Shown: positions 1 to 4,586 of the stretch, piece by piece
How the letters are laid out: each line of letters begins with the position of its first letter
Numbering within the stretch: position 1 is the first letter of the stretch
NCBI GenBank assembly: GCA_021767325.1
Contig: JAASTM010000174.1
Coordinates: 1-5,839 of the forward strand
DNA length: 5,839 nucleotides
From: Spirochaetales bacterium
GTDB lineage: Bacteria > Spirochaetota > Spirochaetia > DSM-16054 > Sediminispirochaetaceae
Direction: 5' to 3'
Notes under the pieces: model-generated
Database searches by the model: none
Told to the model about the DNA's origin: nothing
What the model saw: the letters and a program-made list of their open reading frames with translations, nothing else
Program-made: the position numbers and the translations under genes

Positions 1-329
1 ACTGCGACTTCGTCGCCGGGGTAACGGACGTATTCATCTAGAATAAATTTGTCTTTCGGACTCGGTTCGGGATGGCCCTGACCGGCGCGGGTAATGGGAA
101 CCCGGGGTACATCCTGGTAGGTGTATACAGCCTCGACGCCCGGCAGCTCCAGGGCTTTGGAGGCATCGATTTTCTTGATCTTGGCAAAGGCGTGGGGGCT
201 GCGAACGAGCTTGACCACCAGGGCATCCTTGGGGGTCAGGTCGTCGGTATAGGCCGGTCGCCCGGTAATCAGTCCTTTGCCGTCTATCTTGGCGCGGTCA
301 TGTTTTACTGTAGTAAACTGCTTATCCAT
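1..329 (-). CDS. Xanthine dehydrogenase family molybdopterin-binding (large) subunit, N-terminal fragment
   Basis: This is the catalytic subunit of a molybdenum hydroxylase of the xanthine dehydrogenase family, cut off by the left edge after about 109 codons (a full member is usually 700 or more residues). I translated it from the ATG at 329. It opens MDKQFTTVKHDRAKIDGKG, then GRPAYTDDL, KLVRSPHAFAKI, a LPGVEAVYTYQDVP stretch, AGQGHPEPSP and finally VRYPGDEVA at the edge. These match the conserved N-terminal a/b hammerhead domain, including its R-S-P/H-A and (Y/F)xGDxVA signatures. The start is supported by GGAGG six bases upstream. It overlaps the stop of the [2Fe-2S] subunit gene by 8 bases, which suggests translational coupling. 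The molybdenum-binding and active-site regions (including the catalytic Glu) lie outside the window, so the substrate is not established. It corresponds to E. coli XdhA in role. Confidence 0.9.
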   Translation of the reverse strand, partial: MDKQFTTVKHDRAKIDGKGLITGRPAYTDDLTPKDALVVKLVRSPHAFAKIKKIDASKALELPGVEAVYTYQDVPRVPITRAGQGHPEPSPKDKFILDEYVRYPGDEVA

Positions 330-777
330 TTTTTGCCTCCACGTACTTGGTGATTGCACGAAGCTGTCCTTCATATCCGCTGCAGCGGCAGAGGTTTCCG
401 GCTAAGTAGTGGCGAATCTCCTCTTCGCTGGGGGAGGAGTTTTCCTGCATCAGTGCGTACACCGTGAGGGCAAAGCCCGGTCCGCAGAAACCGCACTGAT
501 CGGCACCTTCGGCGGTGAGGTAGTCGGCGAACTCGGCCGCCTCTTCTTCGATACCCTTAACCGTTACAATCTCCTGGCCGTCGGCTTTAGCCGCCAGGGT
601 AGAACAGGAGAGAATCGGGGCGCCGTTCATCAGAACGGTGCACACGCCGCAGCTGCCGCTGTCACAGCCCTTCTTAACTTCGACGTAGCCTGCTTCCCGC
701 AGGACATCCACCAGCATGTCGCCCGCTTCTATTTCGAGCCGGCGTGGTCGTCCGTTTATTTTTAGTTCAATTGTCAT
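322..777 (-). CDS. Xanthine dehydrogenase family [2Fe-2S] (small) subunit
   Basis: This 151-residue iron-sulfur subunit passes electrons from the molybdenum centre to the FAD subunit in a cytoplasmic molybdenum hydroxylase. Two cluster domains are visible. The N-terminal plant-ferredoxin-type domain has Cys38, Cys43, Cys46 and Cys58 (GCDSGSCGVC, then SCSTL). The C-terminal four-helix domain has Cys95, Cys98, Cys130 and Cys132 (QCGFCGPG, then GNLCRC). All eight cluster cysteines are present and the length is normal for the family. The frame stays open upstream to 1023, but I chose the ATG at 777. The protein family begins there (MTIELKINGR) and an AGGAGG ribosome site sits seven bases before it. 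It overlaps the FAD subunit stop by one base (TAATG). One oddity is that the usual CGxCTPG motif reads CGFCGPG. It corresponds to E. coli XdhC or CoxS in role. Confidence 0.95.
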   Translation of the reverse strand: MTIELKINGRPRRLEIEAGDMLVDVLREAGYVEVKKGCDSGSCGVCTVLMNGAPILSCSTLAAKADGQEIVTVKGIEEEAAEFADYLTAEGADQCGFCGPGFALTVYALMQENSSPSEEEIRHYLAGNLCRCSGYEGQLRAITKYVEAKNG

Positions 778-1565
778 TACGCCACCTCCTGAATAGCCCG
801 TTTTACCAGGCTGCGGCATACGGATGTACGATACTCGGCGGTACCGCGTACATCGTTGCCGAAGTCGAGTTCCTCTGCTGCTGCGGCCCCCGCTTTGGCT
901 GCCAGATCTTCCCCCGGATGTTCCTCCGATCCGAGGATTTCCGCCGCCTTTGCCGAAAGGCGTGCGCTGCCGGGGCGTGCTCCCACTGCCACCCGCCAGG
1001 CGCCGTCCCGCCTGACCGCACATGCGTTCAGAATCGAGAAGTCGGTACGGGCGATGCGTACACCTTCGTATGCTCCGTGCACATTGTCGGTGTCGATTAT
1101 GATTTTTTCGATCAGAGCCGGTCCGTCGGTACGGCCGCTCAGGTACGTCTCGAAGTCGACTTCACCCTGCTTGTAGAGCGCCACCCTGGCGTTGAGTGCC
1201 AGCAGGACTGTATTGAGATCGGAAAAGCCGAACTTTCCGCCTACGGTTCCTCCCACGGTGATGAGATTGCGCATCTGCACACCCACGATGTGGGCTACCG
1301 CATTACGGAACAGGCCGTCGAAGGCCTGATTGAGATCAGATGATGTTTCAAGATCGCGTGCAGTAGTCATTGCTCCTATCTCGATTGTGTTGCCGCTTTT
1401 TTTGATAAAACGAAGATCGAGAGAGGAGAGGTCGACTGCCAGTTCAACTTTTCGGGAATTCATTCGGGACCATGCGCCCCCACCGATAAGAAAGGCCTTT
1501 TTATCGGCGAGCAGTGAGTACGCTTCCTCTAAGGATTGCGGACGCACGTATGTGGATATTTCCAT
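777..1565 (-). CDS. Xanthine dehydrogenase family FAD-binding (medium) subunit
   Basis: This 262-residue flavoprotein subunit of the molybdenum hydroxylase accepts electrons from the [2Fe-2S] subunit and passes them to NAD+ or another acceptor. The FAD-binding domain covers about residues 1-155. It has the first glycine-rich flavin motif FLIGGGAW (25-32) and a second, LITVGGTVGGKFGFSDL (101-117), where better-known members have TIGGN...P..D. The C-terminal CO-dehydrogenase-flavoprotein-like domain follows at about 165-262, ending near YRTSVCRSLVKRAI. At 262 residues it is slightly short but complete, and it lacks the 4Fe-4S insertion of 4-hydroxybenzoyl-CoA reductase. The start at 1565 is supported by GGAGG about seven bases upstream. 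It is the first gene of the FAD, [2Fe-2S], molybdopterin operon and corresponds to E. coli XdhB or CoxM in role. The substrate of the complex is unknown. Confidence 0.92.
   Translation of the reverse strand: MEISTYVRPQSLEEAYSLLADKKAFLIGGGAWSRMNSRKVELAVDLSSLDLRFIKKSGNTIEIGAMTTARDLETSSDLNQAFDGLFRNAVAHIVGVQMRNLITVGGTVGGKFGFSDLNTVLLALNARVALYKQGEVDFETYLSGRTDGPALIEKIIIDTDNVHGAYEGVRIARTDFSILNACAVRRDGAWRVAVGARPGSARLSAKAAEILGSEEHPGEDLAAKAGAAAAEELDFGNDVRGTAEYRTSVCRSLVKRAIQEVA
782..790 (-). promoter_or_regulatory. Strong ribosome binding site of the [2Fe-2S] subunit gene
   Basis: Read on the minus strand this is AGGAGGTGG, a near-perfect Shine-Dalgarno sequence with seven bases between the AGGAGG core and the ATG at 777. 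It lies inside the last codons of the FAD subunit gene. It decides the start of the [2Fe-2S] subunit against the much longer open frame that continues upstream. Confidence 0.85.
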
Positions 1566-1604
1566 GACCGTTCCTCCAGATATTAGTGCTTATTGTGCGG
1601 CGTA

Positions 1605-1633
1605 ATTGTAACACGGACCACGCCCTTGCGCAA
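1605..1633 (-). promoter_or_regulatory. Predicted sigma-70 promoter of the molybdenum hydroxylase operon
   Basis: On the minus strand a -35 hexamer TTGCGC (1633-1628) and a -10 hexamer TACAAT (1610-1605) are separated by exactly 17 bases. A TG one base before the -10 gives an extended -10 element. The predicted transcription start is near 1598, giving a leader of about 33 bases before the FAD subunit ATG at 1565. The 116-base gap between the znuB stop and this operon is the only sizeable gap in this half of the window, which fits a separate promoter. It is a prediction from sequence only. Confidence 0.6.
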
Positions 1634-1643
1634 CAAATTGCAA
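1626..1643. promoter_or_regulatory. Possible operator: two small palindromes over the -35 region
   Basis: An 8-base palindrome TTGCGCAA (1626-1633) covers the predicted -35 hexamer, and a 6-base palindrome TTGCAA (1638-1643) follows four bases away. The 18-base block also begins TTGC and ends GCAA. Such paired dyads could bind a repressor or activator of the molybdenum hydroxylase operon, but motifs this short arise by chance. No regulator gene is visible next to it. Confidence 0.2.
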
Positions 1644-1681
1644 CGAAAGAGGTCGGGGTTTATCGGAAAAATTTTATCGAA

Positions 1682-2518
1682 TTAGTGGCGTCGGACCAGC
1701 AGCCCGGCCAGATACACCAGCCCGGCAAAGACAATGGTGGTCGAGCCGGAGGGCAGGTCGAGCACGTAGCTGGTTCCCAGCCCGAAGCTGGTAAAGAGGG
1801 CGCAAAAGAGAGCCGCCAGCAGCATCATCTGCCAGAGTTTCCTCGAAAACAGCCCCGCAGTGGCGGCCGGAATGGTCAGCAGGGCAATGACCATTACGAT
1901 ACCAACTACGGTGACCATCAGTACCACGGTTAGGGCGATCAGAAATATGAGCAGAATATAATACAGACGGGTGGGAATGCCTCTCAGGCGGGTAAACTCC
2001 TCATCGAAGGAGAGCGCCAGAAACTGGTGATAGAAAAGAATTCCCATGCTTATCACGACTAGGTCGAGCACCAGGATGAGGATCAGTTCCTGTCGGCCGA
2101 CCAGCAGGATGTTCCCGAAGAGATAGCTCATCGGATCGACATAGCCGGGGGTTTTGGCTATAAACAGCAGCCCGATTGCCATGCCGATGGCCCAGATGCT
2201 GCCGATGATGGTGTCCTCACGTTCGTTGTAGTAGGTACTGACCAGCCCTATAACCAGGGCTGCCAGCATGGCGGCAATGACCGCCCCGTGCAGCGGCGAA
2301 AGGGACTCAATACCGTAGGTATGCTGCAGATAGAGTGCCGCTCCGATACCGGCCAGGGCGGCATGACTGATGGCGCCGGCTATGTAGGAGATCCGTTTGA
2401 CTACTACAAAGGACCCGATTATTCCGAAGGAGACGCTCGAGAGCAGTCCGGCGATAAAGGCATAGCGGATAAAGGGCACATTCGGATCGGCTAAGGCTGA
2501 GAAAAACTCCTGTAACAT
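1682..2518 (-). CDS. znuB: Zinc (or manganese) ABC transporter permease, ZnuB family
   Basis: This 278-residue integral membrane permease forms, as a dimer, the metal channel of a high-affinity zinc uptake ABC transporter in the cytoplasmic membrane. It belongs to the ABC-3 (ZnuB/AdcB/MntB) family. Hydrophobic segments lie at roughly residues 18-40, 47-66, 77-95, 103-121, 136-163, 185-222, 230-248 and 258-275. The conserved block FVVVKRISYIAGAISHAAL (37-55) and the ALLTIPAAT motif (212-220) are family hallmarks. The length is typical. The ATG at 2518 lies two bases after the znuC stop and is preceded by GAGG inside the end of znuC, so the two are co-translated. It is the last gene of the zinc operon. 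No convincing terminator hairpin follows its stop. The zinc assignment rests mainly on the His-rich binding protein encoded upstream; manganese cannot be excluded from the permease alone. Confidence 0.92.
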   Translation of the reverse strand: MLQEFFSALADPNVPFIRYAFIAGLLSSVSFGIIGSFVVVKRISYIAGAISHAALAGIGAALYLQHTYGIESLSPLHGAVIAAMLAALVIGLVSTYYNEREDTIIGSIWAIGMAIGLLFIAKTPGYVDPMSYLFGNILLVGRQELILILVLDLVVISMGILFYHQFLALSFDEEFTRLRGIPTRLYYILLIFLIALTVVLMVTVVGIVMVIALLTIPAATAGLFSRKLWQMMLLAALFCALFTSFGLGTSYVLDLPSGSTTIVFAGLVYLAGLLVRRH

Positions 2519-2520
2519 AT

Positions 2521-3258
2521 CTAATCCTCTAAGTTGATGTCGTGGCGGACCATACGCATTTGATTGCCGTAAGCGGCACTGATCAGAGATGCATCCAGCT
2601 TGTCAGCCGGGTGCTCATGAACTATGTTGTTCACACAGAACACGCGGTTGGTAATGTCGTCGACGAAACCGACATCATGGGTAACCAGAAGTATGGTATG
2701 GGTTTTGTTGAGCTCCTCCAGCAGTTCATGCAGCATGGAGCCGACCGCGGCATCTACGTTGGAGGTCGGTTCGTCGAGCAGCAGTATCGAAGGCCGTCCC
2801 GCCAGCGCCCGGGCTATCAATACCCGCTGGCGCTGACCTCCGGACAGTTCCTGAAAGGAGCGGTCGGCGATGTCCGCCAGACCCACCTTTTCTAAGGCTT
2901 CCGCCGCCGCCCGGCGGTCATGCCGGGAGTAAAATCCCATCCGTTTTTCGAGCCGTCCGGTTAAAACCACCTCGAACACCGTAATAGGAAACTGATCATC
3001 AAAACGTGAATATTGGGGGACATAACCGAGATAGCCCATTTTGCCGCGCGGAGATTCTCCGTACACCTTCACTGTACCCGACTCCGGCTCCAGAAGCCCG
3101 AGTATCAGTTTCAGGAGAGTGGTTTTGCCCCCGCCGTTTGGTCCGATAATACTGGCCATATCCCCGGCCTGAATGCTCAGTGAGACATTGTCCAGCACCC
3201 TGTACTGGGAGTATCTGAACACTACATTTTCTATTTCAATTACGTTTTCTGAGCTCAT
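2521..3258 (-). CDS. znuC: Zinc ABC transporter ATP-binding protein, ZnuC family
   Basis: This 245-residue cytoplasmic ATPase powers the ZnuABC metal importer. All nucleotide-binding elements are present: Walker A GPNGGGKTT (39-47), Q-loop with PQ at 81-82, signature LSGGQ (138-142), Walker B ILLLDEP (158-164), D-loop SNVD (166-169) and the switch histidine in THD (His194). The Walker A GPNGGGKT with a central GG is typical of the metal-uptake ABC class. The length is normal for the family. The ATG at 3258 overlaps the znuA stop in an ATGA arrangement and has only a weak GGA-type ribosome site, so translation probably depends on coupling to znuA. It is followed by znuB after two bases. There is no C-terminal extra domain beyond about 40 residues after the H-loop. 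Confidence 0.95.
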   Translation of the reverse strand: MSSENVIEIENVVFRYSQYRVLDNVSLSIQAGDMASIIGPNGGGKTTLLKLILGLLEPESGTVKVYGESPRGKMGYLGYVPQYSRFDDQFPITVFEVVLTGRLEKRMGFYSRHDRRAAAEALEKVGLADIADRSFQELSGGQRQRVLIARALAGRPSILLLDEPTSNVDAAVGSMLHELLEELNKTHTILLVTHDVGFVDDITNRVFCVNNIVHEHPADKLDASLISAAYGNQMRMVRHDINLED

Positions 3259-4244
3259 CGGTCCAGTCCGTCTCGTATCGCCGAGGCTATCGAACGCAGG
3301 TTCTGCATGTACTGCGGCTTGAGGGGAGCTACTTCGACTACTGCTCCGTCGATGGCATCCGCGACCTTGCGGGCGCTGGCTTTGGAGAACTCGGGCTGCA
3401 CGAATATGACCCTTACGTTATTTGCTTTGGCGGTTTGGATTACTTCCTGCAGCTGACGGGCTCCCGGTTCTTTTCCTCCCATTTCAATTGCCATCTGTGA
3501 GAGGCCGTAGGTTTCGGCAAAATACCCGAAGGAGGGATGATAGACTAAAATGGTGCTGCCCTTCACCGGCTGCAAGATTTCTTTGAGTTCGGTGTGCAGT
3601 TGCTCCAGCTCCTGTGTAAACCGGCGGTAGTTCTCCCGATAGAGCTGCTCCTTTTCAGGGTTGGCCTGTATCAACCCGTCCCGGATATGGGCGGCCTGTT
3701 CGATTACCAGCGGCGGAGCCAGCCATATATGCGGATCGGGCTGCTCGTCGCCGTGCGTATGCCCATCATCGTGATCATCTTCGTGATCATCCTCGTGATC
3801 ATCCTCGGTTTCGATTATCTCATCGGCGTGGATGGAGCGCTTCTCAATACCCTTTGAGGTGTCGATAATCCGCAGGGCCTCCATTTCATCCCGTATCAGA
3901 GGCACGAAGGCACTCTCAAAAGGCACTCCGATGGTAAAGAAGAGATCAGCCCGTCCGAGTCGGGCCACCTGCTTGGGGCTCGGCTCGTAGGTAGCGGGGC
4001 TGCGGCCGGGAGGCACCATCACCCTGATTTCGGCCTCTGGCCCGGCAATTTGCTCGACAAAGTACTGCTGTGGCAGGATGCTCACATAGATCAACAGCCC
4101 GTTGTCTTGTTCGCCCGCATTGGTCTGCTGTTCTGCCGAGCCGGAAGCCCACAGGGGTGCCTGTGGTGTCAGAAGGAATGTCAGAAAGAATGCTAGAAAA
4201 AGAACCAGCGCCGCCGGAACAATGAACCTCTGCAGTGATTTCAT
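3255..4244 (-). CDS. znuA: Zinc ABC transporter periplasmic substrate-binding protein, ZnuA/ZntC-like
   Basis: This 329-residue metal-binding protein delivers zinc to the ZnuBC transporter. The N-terminus (MKSLQRF, then a hydrophobic run at about 8-26) is a signal peptide. It ends near LWASGSA and has no lipobox cysteine, so the protein is predicted to be exported and cleaved by signal peptidase I. The binding-protein fold follows from about residue 50. Visible ligand-type residues are His172 in DPHIWLAP and His236 in YHPSFGYF, with an acidic candidate Glu285 in VQPEFS. A His/acid-rich loop (about 147-170: repeated DDHE, then GHTHGDEQ) is typical of zinc-specific members and is thought to collect zinc. 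The usual first His ligand of the PHxYEP motif is replaced: the sequence reads GRSPATYEPSP, as I recall for ZntC-type members. It overlaps its neighbours on both sides by ATGA, upstream the small regulator-like gene and downstream znuC. An AAGGA ribosome site lies before the ATG. Confidence 0.93.
   Translation of the reverse strand: MKSLQRFIVPAALVLFLAFFLTFLLTPQAPLWASGSAEQQTNAGEQDNGLLIYVSILPQQYFVEQIAGPEAEIRVMVPPGRSPATYEPSPKQVARLGRADLFFTIGVPFESAFVPLIRDEMEALRIIDTSKGIEKRSIHADEIIETEDDHEDDHEDDHDDGHTHGDEQPDPHIWLAPPLVIEQAAHIRDGLIQANPEKEQLYRENYRRFTQELEQLHTELKEILQPVKGSTILVYHPSFGYFAETYGLSQMAIEMGGKEPGARQLQEVIQTAKANNVRVIFVQPEFSKASARKVADAIDGAVVEVAPLKPQYMQNLRSIASAIRDGLDR
3770..3805. repeat. Three tandem 12-base repeats encoding the His/acid loop of ZnuA
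   Basis: The plus-strand unit CGTGATCATCYT occurs three times head to tail (3770-3781, 3782-3793, 3794-3805), the copies differing only at base 11. On the coding strand each unit adds four residues of the DDHE type, so unit gain or loss keeps the frame and changes only the number of histidines in the metal-collecting loop. Each unit also contains the self-complementary TGATCA. Confidence 0.9.
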
Positions 4245-4513
4245 ATGGCGTGTCCTTTAGTTGTGTCATGATCGCAGGAGAGGTAGATTTCATCGCATTC
4301 GTTGCATTTTACCACCTGGTGATGTTCGGAAAAATGGCTCCAGTGCTCCTTCTGACTCGGCGTCAGAATACCGGTGCCCTGACAGAGGGGACAGACGTTT
4401 TCCATAGCCCGCAGGACTGCATTGCGAATGAACTCGGAGCGGTTAGGTATGTGGTTGAGGGCTTCAACCAGCTGCCCGTCAGCTTTGAAGGATATTATCT
4501 CATGCTTTTTCAT
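4241..4513 (-). CDS. Small ribbon-helix-helix protein with Cys/His zinc-ribbon-like tail; candidate zinc regulator
   Basis: This 90-residue protein is the first gene of the zinc operon. Residues 1-38 look like a ribbon-helix-helix (CopG/NikR-type) DNA-binding domain. A short strand, KHEIISFKAD, is followed by a helix (QLVEALNHI) and by PNRSEFIRNAVLRAM, which matches the family's hallmark second helix (R-S-E-F-I-R-x-A). Residues 41-82 are rich in possible metal ligands: CPLC (Cys41, Cys44), His57, His60, His64, His65, CNEC (Cys70, Cys73), Cys80 and His82. The two CxxC pairs are spaced like a zinc ribbon. The start at 4513 has GAGG five bases upstream. Its stop overlaps the znuA ATG (ATGA), so the two are made together. 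By analogy with NikR, an RHH repressor with a metal domain that controls nickel uptake, I infer a zinc-sensing autorepressor. The fold and position are seen; the function is inferred, and a structural zinc site is the alternative. Confidence 0.85.
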   Translation of the reverse strand: MKKHEIISFKADGQLVEALNHIPNRSEFIRNAVLRAMENVCPLCQGTGILTPSQKEHWSHFSEHHQVVKCNECDEIYLSCDHDTTKGHAI

Positions 4514-4527
4514 CTAAACCTCACAAA

Positions 4528-4552
4528 AATACCATGGTATTACTATGTAATA
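4528..4552. promoter_or_regulatory. Candidate operator: two interlocking perfect palindromes at the zinc operon start site
   Basis: AATACCATGGTATT (4528-4541) is a perfect 14-base palindrome. It shares its last four bases with a second perfect dyad, TATTAC-TAT-GTAATA (4538-4552), which has 6-base arms around a 3-base centre. The pair begins at about the predicted transcription start and runs into the leader, where a bound repressor would block initiation. Adjacent dyads fit the cooperative dimer-of-dimers binding known for ribbon-helix-helix repressors. The likely ligand is the ribbon-helix-helix protein encoded immediately downstream; this is inference. Confidence 0.6.
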
Positions 4553-4557
4553 AGTGA

Positions 4558-4586
4558 AATATAGGCTTCAACTGCAGGGATGTCAA
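4558..4586 (-). promoter_or_regulatory. Near-consensus sigma-70 promoter of the zinc uptake operon
   Basis: On the minus strand the -35 is a perfect TTGACA (4586-4581) and the -10 is TATATT (4563-4558), with exactly 17 bases between them. The predicted transcription start is near 4551, giving a leader of about 38 bases to the ATG at 4513. The TGA stop codon of the upstream kinase gene (4585-4583) lies inside the -35 hexamer. A promoter this strong needs a repressor, which fits the palindromes placed at the start site. Confidence 0.8.

Noticed and set aside
778..1023. Extended N-terminus for the [2Fe-2S] subunit
   Set aside because: The extra 82 residues are low-complexity Gly/Arg/Ser text in a shifted frame of the FAD gene. 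The family start and a strong ribosome site are at 777.
744..1343. Plus-strand open frame of 199 codons antisense to the FAD subunit gene
   Set aside because: It lies wholly opposite well-supported coding sequence, has no family resemblance I recognise and lacks a convincing ribosome site. It is a shadow of codon bias.
1661..1681. Possible terminator after znuB, with a T-rich run and repeated TTTATCG
   Set aside because: The repeats are direct, not inverted, and no GC-rich stem precedes the T run, so it does not look like a rho-independent terminator.
1586..1933. Plus-strand open frame of 115 codons across the znuB end and the intergenic gap
   Set aside because: Its sequence is rich in Gly/Gln/His as expected from reading a membrane protein gene backwards, and it has no recognisable domain.
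4521..4535. Tiny upstream open frame (ATG, three codons, TGA) in the leader of the zinc operon
   Set aside because: The ATG is just the centre of the CCATGG palindrome and has no ribosome binding site before it. The DNA-operator explanation is simpler.
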